Assembly: GCA_022787425.1 (NCBI GenBank)
Contig: JALFWB010000022.1
Coordinates: 1 to 64,000 of the forward strand
Length of the DNA stretch: 64,000 nt
Reading direction: 5' to 3'
From: Akkermansia sp.
Lineage (GTDB): Bacteria; Verrucomicrobiota; Verrucomicrobiia; Verrucomicrobiales; Akkermansiaceae
Within the stretch, counting starts at the first letter, position 1; each line of letters begins with the position of its first letter. Both the position numbers and the translations under genes were made by a program. Positions 42,386 through 52,127 of this stretch are shown piece by piece. The notes below the pieces were generated by a model. The model made no database searches, had not been told where the DNA came from, and was given only the letters and a program-made list of their open reading frames with translations.

Positions 42386-43261
42386 ATGTCTGCCGCCGCA
42401 CCGCTCATCTCGGTTCTCATTCCGACCTACAAGCCGACCCCCGCCTTTCTGCGCGAGGCCATCGACAGTATTCTGGCTCAGACGGAGCCGGACTTCGAGC
42501 TGTTGCTTCTCGATGACTCGCCCTCCGACCCGGCGGTGCGGGAGGTCGCGGAGTCGTACACGGACCCTCGTATCCGCTTCATCGATGATGGTGTGAACCG
42601 TGGCATCTCCGGCGCTCGGAATCGCCTGCTGGAGGAGGCGCGGGGGGAGTTTGTGGCCATCATGGACCACGATGATGTCTCTTTCCCGGAGCGTTTTCGC
42701 AAGCAGGTTGACTACCTGAGGGCGCATCCGGAGGTCGGGGTAGTGGGTTGCCTGATGGAGCGCTCCAATGACGGCAAATTCTTCAACTACCCCGAGAAGG
42801 ATGGGGATATACGCTTGGCATTCATGTATGACTGTGCCGTGCCGCACACGGGGACGATGCTGCGCCGCAGCCTTCTGGCGAAGTACGGTGTCAAGTATGA
42901 TCCCATTTACTCCCCGGCGGAGGATTACGCGCTCTTCTCCTCGCTGCTGCCGTATACGTCTTTTTACAATATTCCCGAGCCGCTTGTGCGCTATCGTCTC
43001 TACCCGGAGAACACGTCCAAGACGCAGCGTCAGCTGATGTGGCGTTCTGCCGCCTTGGTGCGTGCCAAAGCGCAGACGGTCGACCCCCTCGCGCGGCGTC
43101 AGTACCGAGCCATTGCCACGCAGGTTACTCGGGTGAAGCTGTTCGGTTGTCTGACAATTCTCGGCATTGTGACCGACCTGCACATCACCAGGGTTAAGCT
43201 CTTTAACCTGATTCCGATTTTGACGATCAAGCGGAGACGCCGTATTCGCGGGATCTACTGA
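42386..43261 (+). CDS. GT2-family glycosyltransferase
   Basis: 291 residues from the ATG at 42386, eight bases after rmlB. The GT-A fold is clear: ISVLIPTYKPTPAFLREAID, LLLDDSPSDP, NRGISGARNRLL, EFVAIMDHDDVSFPERF with the DHD metal site, and SPAEDYALFS as the catalytic Asp region. Placed at the end of the rhamnose operon it is a good candidate rhamnosyltransferase for O-antigen or another surface glycan, though this is context only. The C-terminus has two similar basic stretches (TRVKLFGCLTIL and TRVKLFNLIPIL), perhaps a small duplication. It ends 11 bases from the convergent metH. Confidence 0.88.
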   Translation: MSAAAPLISVLIPTYKPTPAFLREAIDSILAQTEPDFELLLLDDSPSDPAVREVAESYTDPRIRFIDDGVNRGISGARNRLLEEARGEFVAIMDHDDVSFPERFRKQVDYLRAHPEVGVVGCLMERSNDGKFFNYPEKDGDIRLAFMYDCAVPHTGTMLRRSLLAKYGVKYDPIYSPAEDYALFSSLLPYTSFYNIPEPLVRYRLYPENTSKTQRQLMWRSAALVRAKAQTVDPLARRQYRAIATQVTRVKLFGCLTILGIVTDLHITRVKLFNLIPILTIKRRRRIRGIY

Positions 43262-43272
43262 TTATTCCGAGT

Positions 43273-46200
43273 TCAGGACAGCGTGCGCCCCGTTCGGGCC
43301 CGGTAGTCCTCCCGCTGGTCATCACCAATGGGGCCTACTGCAAAGTATGCCGCCGTCGGGTGGTTGAAAAGCAGCGCACACACGGAGGAGGGCGGGGACA
43401 TCATGAAGGAATCGGTGAGCGTGGCCCCGGTATGCTCCGTGGCCTGTAACAGATCGAATACAATCGCTTTCTCCGCATGGTCGGGCTGGCTGGGGTAGCC
43501 GCAGGCGGGGCGTATGGAGGCACTGCCTTCCGTTGGCCATACGGTGTTAATGATTTGGTTAGAGCGTTCGGCGAGGGCCTCTGCCAGCATGTTGGCGCAG
43601 GCTTCGATGAGGATGGCATTATAGGAATCCATTTCCTTCTCGCGGAGTTGCTCTGCCCATTCCCGGGCTCCGGTGATAGAAAGTTGCAGTGCGCCGACAT
43701 AGCCGGGGTAGGGGGCGGGAGCAACGAAATCCGCCAGTGCGCGGCGCGCGGTCTTCGCTTCTTTCTGCTGGCGGAGGGTGTGCAGCACCACGCCGTTTTC
43801 CAGCCGAATATCGTCTCCCGTGCTGTTAGCAGGCCAGATGCCGAAACAGGCGGCGGCGTGCAGGCGGTGCTCCGCAAAGGCTCGCTTCAGCAGGGCATCT
43901 GCCTCGCTGAGCAGGGTGCGGGCTTGGGCCACCTTGTCCTGCGGGGCATCGGGATGGAAGTCCTGCCGCGCGGGGTTCCAGACGTCGTGCATGTCAAAGG
44001 TTCGCAGAACGATACTGCGGTCTGCGAGGGCGAGCAGTTCGTCCCAAGTGACGGGGAAATCCGGCATGCCGTGGCGGCTGCAGCAGGGGCAGCCCGTGTG
44101 CTCCGCCGGGGGAACCGCGATGGTGAAGACACCGGTGCGCTGCGGTGCGGGGTTCGGCCGGGCCTCCCAATCCGTCTGCGGCGCGCGTGCGCGAGCTTCG
44201 GCCAAGGAGAGCAGAGGAACTTTCTTTTGTTGGAAATCGTTGCGGGCTTTTTCTTGCTGCTGCTTGATATCCGTAATGTAGTCCTCGCGATTTTTCCCGC
44301 AGAGTGCGGCGGCACAGGGGACGATGGTTGAGGCATCTGCCGTGCGCACAACAACGCCGTCCGGGTAGAGAGGGGCGAGTTTCAGCGCGGTGTGCAGCTC
44401 GCTCGTGGTGGCCCCTCCTACCAACAGCGGCGTGTGTAACCCTGCTTCTTGCATGGCTCGTGCCACGCCGGCCATCTCTTCCAGCGAGGGGGTGATGAGC
44501 CCGGAAAGTGCCACGATGTCGGCCTTGTGCTCCAACGCTGCGGACAGTATCTGTTCACAGGGAACCATGACTCCGAGGTCAATGACGCGGAAGCCATTGC
44601 AGGCCAGCACAACGCCGACGATATTCTTGCCGATGTCGTGCACGTCGCCCTTCACGGTAGCGAGCACCACGGTCCCGGCACTGCTGCCGCCCTGTTGCTC
44701 CGCCTCGATGAGGGGAGTGAGAATAGCAACACTCTGCTTCATGACACGGGCGCTTTTAACAACCTGAGGCAGGAACATTTTACCGCTGCCGAAGAGTTCG
44801 CCCACCTGCCGCATGCCGTCCATGAGCGGTCCCTCGATGACCGACAGCGGTGAGGGGGCATCCGTGAGGGCCTCTCGGGTGTCGGCTTCGATGTGGGTGG
44901 AAATGCCGTGTACGAGGGCGTAAGCGAGTCTCTCGCCGACCGGGGCTTTTCGCCAAGCGTCCGCCGCCGGGGCGGTTTGGGTCGGGGCAGGGGCACCGGC
45001 CCCGGCCGCCTTCAGTTGGGCCTTGTGCTCCGCCAGTTCCTTAGAGTAGGAGATGAGGCATTCCGTTGCGTCCTCGCAGCGGTTCAGCAGCACATCCTCT
45101 ACCAATTTGCGGCGATGTTCGGGCAGGGTGGCGTAGTCCGTCATCAGGGCGGCGTTCACGATACAGAGGTCCAAACCCGCGGCCGAGGCGTGGTGCAGGA
45201 AGGCGGAGTGCATGGCCTCTCGCACGGCGTTGATACCGCGGAAGGAGAAGGAGACATTCGAGATGCCGCCTGAGATGTGGCAGAGGGGGTGCGCTGCGTG
45301 AATCTGCTCCGCTGCTTGGAAGAAATGCAGGGCGTGGTTAGCATGCTCGGCGAACCCTGTGCCGACGGTGAGGACGTTCGGGTCGAAGATGATATCCTCC
45401 TCCGGGAAGCCGACAACTTCCGTGAGGAGTTTGTGAGCACGGTGAGCAATAGCTATTCTGTCCTCGCGTTCGTGGGCTTGCCCTTGCTCATCGAAGCCCA
45501 TCACCACAACAGCAGCCCCGAAGCGGCGTATCATACGCGCATGGTCGATGAATTCCTGCTCGCCGTTTTTGAGGGAGATGGAGTTCACGATGGCTTTGCC
45601 CTGCAGGCAGCGCAGGCCGGCCAGAATGGTGCCCCATTCGGAGGAGTCTACCATCACGGGTACGCGGGCGATGTCCGGTTCCGCCGCCAAAAGATTCAGG
45701 AAGCGGGTCATGGCCGCCGGGCCGTCAATCATGCCGTCATCAAAACAAACATCCAATACCCGTGCGCCTTTCTGCACCTGCGCACGCGCAATCTCAACGG
45801 CTTCTTCGTAGGCGCCCGCGCGGATGAGTTTGGCAAACTTGGGAGAGCCTGCCACGTTGCAGCGTTCGCCGACAAAGAGTAGGTCTTCGCTGCGTTCGTG
45901 GTTCATGGGCTCCAGTCCGGAGAGACGCAGTACACCATCCTGCGGGTGGGGCTGCACGGTGTGCGGCGGCAGTCCTCGGACGGCTTCCGCGATAGCTCGG
46001 ATATATTCCGGTGTCGTGCCGCAGCAGCCACCGACGAAGTTCAGCAGGCCCTCCTCGGCATAGCGGCGCAGAATGCCGGCCATGTGCTCTGCCGTGTGCT
46101 CGTAGCCGGAGGGCGAGAGCGGGGTGGGCAGGCCTGCATTCGGGTACATGCTCAGGGCACAGTCTGCTACGCGTGCCAGCTCCTGCGCGAAGGGCAGCAT

Positions 46201-47037
46201 CAAGTCTGCTCCCAGCGCACAGTTCAGCCCCACGGCCAAGGGGGCACTGTGGCGCACAGAGTTCCAGAAGGCCTCCACCGTCTGCCCGGAGAGGGTGCGC
46301 CCGGCGCGATCCGTGACGGTAAAGCTGATGATATGCGGGGGCAGGGGACGCTCCTCGCGCAGTTCGGCCATAGCATACAAACATGCCTTGGCGTTCAGGG
46401 TGTCGAAGATGGTCTCCAGCAGCAGCAGGTCAGCCCCGCCGTCCGCCAGTGCGATGATTTGCTCGCGGTAGGCGCGGCGCAGTTGCTCGAAGTTGACGGC
46501 GCGGAAACCGGGGTCGGTCACTTCCGGGGAGAGGGAGGCGGTGACGGCCATGGGCCCGATGGAGCCTGCCACCAAGCGGGGGCATCCGTCCTGAGCCTCC
46601 GCTGCATCTGCCGCGCGGCGGGCAAGGGCGCAGGCTTCCAGGTTCATGCGCCGCACGATGGCTGCCAACTCCTCATCGGCCAATACGCCGTCGTAATAGG
46701 CTTGGTCGTGCCGCGTGTCTGCCGGCGCACGGTGAAAGAATTCGTGTTGACCGATGCAGGTAGCGGAAAAGGTGCAGGTGCTGATGATATCCGACCCGGC
46801 AGCCAGGTAATCGGCGTGGATTTTGGCGAGAATCTCCGGGTGGGTGAGCACCAGCACATCGTTGTTGTTCTTCAGGTCTTGCGGGTAGCGCTCACGGTCT
46901 GCAAACAGGGTGCCTCGGTAGTCCTCCTCGCTCAAATGGTGCTGCTGCACCACTGTGCCCATGGCACCATCCAACAGGATGATGCGTCGTTTCATCTCTT
47001 GCTGCAAATAGGCCAGCCGCTCTGCCGGGGTGCTCAT
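43273..47037 (-). CDS. metH: Cobalamin-dependent methionine synthase
   Basis: 1254 residues, full length. Domains in order: homocysteine-binding with [12 protein letters not shown] and the zinc cysteines in GLNCALGAD and [10 protein letters not shown]; folate-binding with [17 protein letters not shown]12 cap; B12-binding with [15 protein letters not shown], in which the His is the lower cobalt ligand; and the reactivation domain with [12 protein letters not shown]. It transfers a methyl group from methyltetrahydrofolate to homocysteine and needs cobalamin. The start used is the ATG at 47037; 47046 is also possible. It lies just beyond the nuoA terminator; a TTGACC sequence near 47081 lacks a good -10 partner, so its promoter is unclear. 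No cobalamin riboswitch fits in the short gap. Confidence 0.96.
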   Translation of the reverse strand: MSTPAERLAYLQQEMKRRIILLDGAMGTVVQQHHLSEEDYRGTLFADRERYPQDLKNNNDVLVLTHPEILAKIHADYLAAGSDIISTCTFSATCIGQHEFFHRAPADTRHDQAYYDGVLADEELAAIVRRMNLEACALARRAADAAEAQDGCPRLVAGSIGPMAVTASLSPEVTDPGFRAVNFEQLRRAYREQIIALADGGADLLLLETIFDTLNAKACLYAMAELREERPLPPHIISFTVTDRAGRTLSGQTVEAFWNSVRHSAPLAVGLNCALGADLMLPFAQELARVADCALSMYPNAGLPTPLSPSGYEHTAEHMAGILRRYAEEGLLNFVGGCCGTTPEYIRAIAEAVRGLPPHTVQPHPQDGVLRLSGLEPMNHERSEDLLFVGERCNVAGSPKFAKLIRAGAYEEAVEIARAQVQKGARVLDVCFDDGMIDGPAAMTRFLNLLAAEPDIARVPVMVDSSEWGTILAGLRCLQGKAIVNSISLKNGEQEFIDHARMIRRFGAAVVVMGFDEQGQAHEREDRIAIAHRAHKLLTEVVGFPEEDIIFDPNVLTVGTGFAEHANHALHFFQAAEQIHAAHPLCHISGGISNVSFSFRGINAVREAMHSAFLHHASAAGLDLCIVNAALMTDYATLPEHRRKLVEDVLLNRCEDATECLISYSKELAEHKAQLKAAGAGAPAPTQTAPAADAWRKAPVGERLAYALVHGISTHIEADTREALTDAPSPLSVIEGPLMDGMRQVGELFGSGKMFLPQVVKSARVMKQSVAILTPLIEAEQQGGSSAGTVVLATVKGDVHDIGKNIVGVVLACNGFRVIDLGVMVPCEQILSAALEHKADIVALSGLITPSLEEMAGVARAMQEAGLHTPLLVGGATTSELHTALKLAPLYPDGVVVRTADASTIVPCAAALCGKNREDYITDIKQQQEKARNDFQQKKVPLLSLAEARARAPQTDWEARPNPAPQRTGVFTIAVPPAEHTGCPCCSRHGMPDFPVTWDELLALADRSIVLRTFDMHDVWNPARQDFHPDAPQDKVAQARTLLSEADALLKRAFAEHRLHAAACFGIWPANSTGDDIRLENGVVLHTLRQQKEAKTARRALADFVAPAPYPGYVGALQLSITGAREWAEQLREKEMDSYNAILIEACANMLAEALAERSNQIINTVWPTEGSASIRPACGYPSQPDHAEKAIVFDLLQATEHTGATLTDSFMMSPPSSVCALLFNHPTAAYFAVGPIGDDQREDYRARTGRTLS

Positions 47038-47056
47038 CGTTGTCAATAGTCAGGGG

Positions 47057-47095
47057 GAAGAAAAGAACCCTGCCGGGGTCAATCCCGCAGCAGGG
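47057..47095 (-). terminator. nuoA terminator
   Basis: Minus strand CCCTGCTGCGGG pairs with CCCCGGCAGGG around ATTGA, followed by TTCTTTTCTT. Confidence 0.75.
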
Positions 47096-47132
47096 TCAGG
47101 AAGAGAAAATGTCTTGTCGCGGGGAATGCGCA

Positions 47133-47525
47133 TCAGGCGCGCGGCTTCGGATTGCGGTGCCAAGTGATCACACCCTTGCCGACGGCATACAGGTATGCCA
47201 CCACCAGCACACCGATGAACGCTGCCATCGCGCCGAAGGCTGAGGCATTGCCCAGCACAAAGTCCTTGAAGCCCAAGGCCCACGGATACAGGAACACCAC
47301 CTCCAAGTCAAACACCAAGAAGAGGATGGCGACCATGTAGAACTTGATGGAGAAGAACGCCGGCGCACCCTCACCCTCCGGCACATTACCGCATTCGTAA
47401 GGTACCTCTGTAGGCTTCCGCAATTTAGCACGACGGCCGAAAATGATGCTGAGGACAATGATCATGCCGGCAAAACCGAAGCCTGCAAGCAACTGAATAA
47501 GCGCTGAAAAGTATTCCTGAAGCAT
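47133..47525 (-). CDS. nuoA: NADH-quinone oxidoreductase subunit A
   Basis: 130 residues from the ATG at 47525, three membrane helices. [34 protein letters not shown] and [12 protein letters not shown] are the family signatures, including the conserved acidic residues of the E-channel loop. It is a membrane subunit of complex I. In most genomes nuoA is followed by nuoB; here a terminator and metH follow and the ankyrin gene precedes, so it stands alone. Rest of complex I must be encoded outside the window. Confidence 0.93.
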   Translation of the reverse strand: MLQEYFSALIQLLAGFGFAGMIIVLSIIFGRRAKLRKPTEVPYECGNVPEGEGAPAFFSIKFYMVAILFLVFDLEVVFLYPWALGFKDFVLGNASAFGAMAAFIGVLVVAYLYAVGKGVITWHRNPKPRA

Positions 47526-47537
47526 AGCAACAGCCCT

Positions 47538-47566
47538 CTTATACGCCTTTCCTCCTCCTATGTCAA
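47538..47566 (-). promoter_or_regulatory. nuoA promoter
   Basis: Minus strand TTGACA (47566-47561), 17-base spacer, TATAAG (47543-47538), 12 bases before the ATG. Confidence 0.75.
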
Positions 47567-47640
47567 GCAAAAACAGCCGAAAATCGCGTCTCGCCGTACA
47601 AAAATGCCTCTTCCGGTGCACCCTCGCCACAGCAAGGGAT

Positions 47641-49437
47641 TCAGCATTCCCTGCCTCCTTTACCCCCGGCTGCTTTCAGTAGATGAATGATTGGGACGTT
47701 TCTTGCTGCGTCCAGTGCGGTTCTGCCTCGTTTGTCCTTGGCGTTGACCTCGGCTCCCTCGGTCAGCAGCATCTTGACGATGCCCGCCTGCTTCTTGCAG
47801 GTTGCCACAAACAGTGCGGTTCGTCCCTGTCTGTCCTTGGTGTTGATATTTGCACCGGCCTTCAACAGTAGCCTAACAATATCCGACTCTCCCCTGTCGA
47901 CAGCATCGAGCAGAAGCGAGTCTTTCTCCTCGGTGTCGGCCCCGTTGCCCGCCCCCGCCTTCAGAAGTATCTCGACGATTTCCGTGTTCCCCTTTGCTGC
48001 TGCAAAACTCAGCGGAGTAGAGCCTTGTCTGTCTTCGGTATTAACATTTGCACCTGCTTCCAGTAGAAGTTTGACGAGCTCCGTATGCCCCTTTTTGGCA
48101 GCCCGGTGCAGTGCCGTTCCTCCCTCCCTGTCTTTATTGTTATTGATATCTGCTCCTGCCTTCATCAACAGGCGGATAATAGCAATATAGCCGTGTTCCG
48201 CTGCCTCGAGCAAGGCTGTCTTGCCCCGTTTGTCCACGGCATTCACATCCGATCCGGCTTTCAGCAGCAGATCAACGCATCTCGCGCTTCCCGTATAGAT
48301 AGCCTGAAGCAGCGGCGTCTTCCCCTCCTCATTTTTCAGGGTAAGATCCGCACCGACATTCACCAGATGTTGCATGAGCTCCTCATCGAGCATGCGGATA
48401 GCAATCTCCAGAATGGTTCGTCCCCTCTTGTCCCTCGCATTGACATCAGCCCCCCGGTCGAGCATCAGCTTGATCAGATCATCATCGATAATTCTCTGAG
48501 AAAGCATGTATTGATACATCGTATCCCTACCGGACCTTTTGGCGTTGACGTTGACGCCTTTTTCTACGAGCAGTTTAATTGACTCCCGGTGTCGGAGGAA
48601 GAGTGCTCGCGTCAGGAGCGATTCTGCAGATGGAGAAGTGACATCGACATAGCCGGAAAGCAACAGCTTGAGAATGGATTCACACCCATCACCGATAGCG
48701 AATATAAGACTGTCAGGAAGCTCGGCACCGCGTTCAAGCAATAATTTGATCATTTCCTCATGCCGATTATCCAGAGCGTACTGCAGAGCCGTATCATACC
48801 CATTGTACCTTGTATTGACATCGACACCCTCATCGAGCAGACGGCGAGCCTCTGCTAATTGCCCGCCCTTGGCATAGGCCGGCAGTAGATCCCCTTTACA
48901 GTCGGCGGATGCTCCGGACTTCAGCAAAAACTCTGCTGTTTCCGTGTGATTGTTGCTGAAGGCAAGCATCAAAGGAGACCACCCTGACTTGTCTCTCCCA
49001 TTGACATCAGCACCGGCATCGAGCAGGATCCCGGCAATTTCTGTTCGTCCGGCAGCAGCGGCCGCGTGAAGGGCGTTCCTTCCGCTGTTATCTGCCTCAT
49101 GGACGTCAGCACCCGCATTCAGGAGCATTCTGACATCTTCCGCATCATTTCTCAAGATGGCAGGCACCAAATCCGGTTCGTCCGAAGAGGGGTACATCTC
49201 ACCAAAGGGGTCGCTGTATACATCATTGAACATCTTGACATATTTTGAGGCGATTGCCAAGGGCGAGAGGCCGACATGCTGTCGCATAAATTGCGATAAA
49301 TCACAACGCGCCCGGTATTCTGCATCCGGATTGAGTGCCCTGACGAATGGGATAATCTCCTTAATCCCGGCAGTCGGGACTGCACATGCAGGTGATTTCT
49401 CAGGGGAGGGGGAAGTAGGAAGGGAGTTGTTTCTCAT
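47641..49437 (-). CDS. Large ankyrin-repeat protein
   Basis: 598 residues. No signal peptide; the first 95 residues are unique, ending in [14 protein letters not shown]. From about residue 110 to the end there are some 14 ankyrin repeats, for example [20 protein letters not shown]-like, [20 protein letters not shown] and [20 protein letters not shown]. Without an export signal it is probably cytoplasmic, or sent out by a system not visible from sequence. Several repeats are nearly identical and may expand or contract. Its own promoter lies nine bases upstream. It ends 116 bases before the nuoA start. Confidence 0.88.
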   Translation of the reverse strand: MRNNSLPTSPSPEKSPACAVPTAGIKEIIPFVRALNPDAEYRARCDLSQFMRQHVGLSPLAIASKYVKMFNDVYSDPFGEMYPSSDEPDLVPAILRNDAEDVRMLLNAGADVHEADNSGRNALHAAAAAGRTEIAGILLDAGADVNGRDKSGWSPLMLAFSNNHTETAEFLLKSGASADCKGDLLPAYAKGGQLAEARRLLDEGVDVNTRYNGYDTALQYALDNRHEEMIKLLLERGAELPDSLIFAIGDGCESILKLLLSGYVDVTSPSAESLLTRALFLRHRESIKLLVEKGVNVNAKRSGRDTMYQYMLSQRIIDDDLIKLMLDRGADVNARDKRGRTILEIAIRMLDEELMQHLVNVGADLTLKNEEGKTPLLQAIYTGSARCVDLLLKAGSDVNAVDKRGKTALLEAAEHGYIAIIRLLMKAGADINNNKDREGGTALHRAAKKGHTELVKLLLEAGANVNTEDRQGSTPLSFAAAKGNTEIVEILLKAGAGNGADTEEKDSLLLDAVDRGESDIVRLLLKAGANINTKDRQGRTALFVATCKKQAGIVKMLLTEGAEVNAKDKRGRTALDAARNVPIIHLLKAAGGKGGREC

Positions 49438-49446
49438 GACCCTTTT

Positions 49447-49475
49447 ATTTTAGCACATATCGGATCATTTTTCAA
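49447..49475 (-). promoter_or_regulatory. Promoter of the large ankyrin gene
   Basis: Minus strand TTGAAA (49475-49470), 17-base spacer, TAAAAT (49452-49447), nine bases before the ATG. Confidence 0.65.
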
Positions 49476-49515
49476 GCCTAAAATCAGGAATGAACCGTGA
49501 GTCGAGTATTTTTTC

Positions 49516-49543
49516 TTGCATTGATGGCGTTTACATGTAGAAT
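49516..49543 (+). promoter_or_regulatory. Promoter of the class II Fic gene
   Basis: TTGCAT (49516-49521), 16-base spacer, TAGAAT (49538-49543). An AAGGAG Shine-Dalgarno follows at about 49552-49557. Confidence 0.55.
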
Positions 49544-49565
49544 AGGAGCGGAAAGGAGATTCGCG

Positions 49566-50405
49566 ATGTACTCGGATAATGACATAGGACTTCATGCTGC
49601 TGCCTCGGATGAAGAGGTGCGGGCACTGCTTACGCGCCTTGCCGAGCTCAGGAAACGCTGTGCCGTGCTGCTGCAGGGGGCTGCGGCAGAGGTGCTCTGC
49701 GGGGAGGCCCGCGTGCAGAGTGTTGAGGCATCTAACAGAATTGAAGGAATCGCGACGAGTCTTTCTCGCCTGCAGCGGCTCATGCGGTACGAGGCAGACC
49801 CGATGAACGGGGAGGAGGCGGAAATTGCCGGTTATCGGGATGTGCTGGATGCCGTGAATAAGAACTATACCACCCTGGAACCGACACCGTGCGACATCCT
49901 GCAGATGCACCGGGATCTGTATGCGTACAGCGGGGTGGGCGGCATGTGGAAGCGCTCCGATAACATCATTGCCGGAATGGACGCAAACGGCTGTCTCAGC
50001 GTGCGCTTTCGTCCTGTTTCTGCCCGCAACACTCCCGGTGCCATGGTTCGTCTGTGCTCGTCATTCCTCCGTTCCATGGCGGCGGGGAGGGGGGAACCCT
50101 TGCTGCTCATCATCCTTTTTGTCCTCGATTTCCTGTGTATTCACCCCTTCCACGACGGCAACGGCCGCATGAGCCGCCTACTCACCACTCTTCTACTCTA
50201 CCGCAACGGGGTTGAGGCAGGTCGTTACATCAGCCTCGACAAACTAATTTTTTCCTCCCGAAGGAATTATTATAAAACCCTTAAGACTGGCTCCTGCGGC
50301 TGGCATGAGGACCATGCGGACTGTGTGCCGTTTGTACGTTATTTCCTCGGTATTCTTGCCGAGGCATACACGGAGCTGGAAAATCGTATGCAGGCTGCAG
50401 GTTGA
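49566..50405 (+). CDS. Class II Fic-family protein (probable AMPylator)
   Basis: 279 residues from the ATG at 49566, chosen because AAGGAG lies eight bases upstream. The catalytic loop IHPFHDGNGRMSR (His 193 to Arg 201) is intact. SVEASNRIEG (Ser 56, Glu 60, Gly 61) is the inhibitory helix motif (S/T)xxxE(G/N), placed before the core, which defines class II Fic proteins held in check by the Glu. QMHRDLYAYSGVGGMWKRSD is the flap region. It likely transfers AMP to a protein or to itself. It stands alone with its own promoter between the ankyrin protein and the dynamin-like gene. Confidence 0.9.
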   Translation: MYSDNDIGLHAAASDEEVRALLTRLAELRKRCAVLLQGAAAEVLCGEARVQSVEASNRIEGIATSLSRLQRLMRYEADPMNGEEAEIAGYRDVLDAVNKNYTTLEPTPCDILQMHRDLYAYSGVGGMWKRSDNIIAGMDANGCLSVRFRPVSARNTPGAMVRLCSSFLRSMAAGRGEPLLLIILFVLDFLCIHPFHDGNGRMSRLLTTLLLYRNGVEAGRYISLDKLIFSSRRNYYKTLKTGSCGWHEDHADCVPFVRYFLGILAEAYTELENRMQAAG

Positions 50406-50449
50406 GTGGTAGGAACTGCATATTTCCTCCCATACGGCGCAATTAGGTA

Positions 50450-50478
50450 TGGACAAGACGCCCTCTGCGTATTATAAT
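50450..50478 (+). promoter_or_regulatory. Promoter of dynamin-like/U32 unit
   Basis: TGGACA (50450-50455), 17-base spacer, TATAAT (50473-50478), 11 bases before the ATG. Confidence 0.65.
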
Positions 50479-50489
50479 GCCGAGAGCAT

Positions 50490-52127
50490 ATGATCAGTCG
50501 AGCGTTCAGAAAGGGTGAGAGCACGCTGCGTTTTTTAGCGCGGCAGGTGATCGACCTTTGCGCCGAGATTGACGATACCGGCTTGGAGAGCGGGATTGAT
50601 GACCTGCGTCAGGCTCTGCAGACGATGGAGCGCTACCGCCGTGTGCTTTTTTTCGGCGGTGCCGGTTGCGGACGCGCGGCGATGATTGCGGGGGTAGCCG
50701 GCTTTCCGGCAATTGCTCGTGTCGCTTGGTCCGGCCCCTATCGCAGTTGGCGCTATATCGCCTCCATGGGGGAGGATCTGAATGCTCGTTATATACCGGT
50801 GCCTGAGCTGGAGGGGCTGGAGCTGACGGATACGCCGGATTGCGAGCCGGAGAGTGTGCAGGAAAGCATCGTGAGCTTGGCCGAGTCGGCGGATGTGATT
50901 GTGGCCGTGGTGGATGCTCGCCGGGCGGAGCAGTCTCCGTGCTGGCAGCTGCTCAGTCGCCTGCCTGCGGAATTCGGGCGTTGTCTGGTAGCTGTTACCG
51001 GAGCGGGGGCACTCTCTGCCGATGAGGGCTTGGAGCTGAAGGAAAAGCTCCGCTCCGGATGCGGACATTCCCTGAAAGTACCGCTGACGGTTTGTTTTGT
51101 GAACCCGACCGTGCAGCATGAGATGGAAATGTTCTGCGGTCGCGTACAGGCCGAGCTTTCCGGTGAGCGGGGGATGCGGCGAGACCTCAAGGCGGTGGAC
51201 GAGGCTATGAGGCGGCTTCAGGACCGCCAAGGGGCGATTCTGAAACGTCGCGAGGAGGTGCAACGCTCGGATAACGGCTTTTTGGACGAAGTGGAGTCGG
51301 AGTTTGAATCCATCCGCCGCAGGCAGGAGAACGGTGTGGCAGCGTGGGTGCAAAAGCTGTTTGCCGGTGCTCGCGCTCTGTTGCCCTCTTTGCAGAAAAG
51401 TTTCCTCCGCAGCTTCGGTTTATTTTATTCGCCTGTTAACTTGGTGCGCCTGTCTCTCTACGGCAGAGGTGTAGAAAAATGTTATGCGCGCATGCTGGAA
51501 GAGATGATGCGCAAGAGTCAGGAGGATTACGATGCTACTTTTGTTCAGAATTGCTCGAGCCTGTGGGAAACCGTGCGCCCCAAGATGAAGGCGGTGCTGG
51601 AGTGTGAGCCCGGCGTGTTCCCGGAGGAGTCCCTGAGCGTTAATTTAGCCGGATTACGGGATAGATTTTCCTTGGAGATGCGTAGCTTTCTGGCCTCCCG
51701 GGGGCTGGGCGCATCCCTGTCGCGTGCTGTGGCAACCTGCCGTGAATGGATGCATGGGGTGCTGGTACTGGATAGCATCCTGCTTTCCGTGGCCGGTATG
51801 CTCGGTATTTTTCAGCAGATCGAGGCGGCTTGCATTGTCCTGTGCTTGGCGGTGACGGTGTGGTTGCTGGCTTGGGTGCGGCATTTGATTGATCGTCGGC
51901 GACTGTGCCGCATCCTGGGCGAGCTTGTGGAGGGGATGCACGAGGCCTTGTATGCCTACCTCTGCGAGGCGGTGCATACTTTAGTGCTCTCCCGCGTGGC
52001 GGCTTATCGTAGTTTGTATAACGCGCCCCGGCGCAAGGTGGCTGCAAATGCTGAGCTTCTCCACCCCCTGCAGAAGCGTCACCAGACCCTCTGTTCCATC
52101 CGGCGGCGCAATGATTTGTTTGTGTGA
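50490..52127 (+). CDS. Dynamin-like membrane protein with degenerate GTP-binding motifs
   Basis: 545 residues. The region VLFFGGAGCGRAAMIAG occupies the place of a P-loop but the essential Lys-Ser/Thr is Arg62-Ala63, and LELTDTPDCEP resembles the DTPG switch II with Gly changed to Asp. ADVIVAVVDARRAEQ and CLVAVTGAGALS follow the usual G-domain order. Beyond that come long helices with coiled coils (about 230-400) and two membrane helices (about 430-475). The layout fits bacterial dynamin-like GTPases that remodel membranes, but nucleotide binding is doubtful. The next gene starts on its stop codon (TGATG), so both are translated together. Confidence 0.6.
   Translation: MISRAFRKGESTLRFLARQVIDLCAEIDDTGLESGIDDLRQALQTMERYRRVLFFGGAGCGRAAMIAGVAGFPAIARVAWSGPYRSWRYIASMGEDLNARYIPVPELEGLELTDTPDCEPESVQESIVSLAESADVIVAVVDARRAEQSPCWQLLSRLPAEFGRCLVAVTGAGALSADEGLELKEKLRSGCGHSLKVPLTVCFVNPTVQHEMEMFCGRVQAELSGERGMRRDLKAVDEAMRRLQDRQGAILKRREEVQRSDNGFLDEVESEFESIRRRQENGVAAWVQKLFAGARALLPSLQKSFLRSFGLFYSPVNLVRLSLYGRGVEKCYARMLEEMMRKSQEDYDATFVQNCSSLWETVRPKMKAVLECEPGVFPEESLSVNLAGLRDRFSLEMRSFLASRGLGASLSRAVATCREWMHGVLVLDSILLSVAGMLGIFQQIEAACIVLCLAVTVWLLAWVRHLIDRRRLCRILGELVEGMHEALYAYLCEAVHTLVLSRVAAYRSLYNAPRRKVAANAELLHPLQKRHQTLCSIRRRNDLFV

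Noticed and set aside
47038-47132. Cobalamin or SAM riboswitch before metH
   Set aside because: Only 95 bases lie between nuoA and metH and they are largely the nuoA terminator; no conserved riboswitch core is visible.
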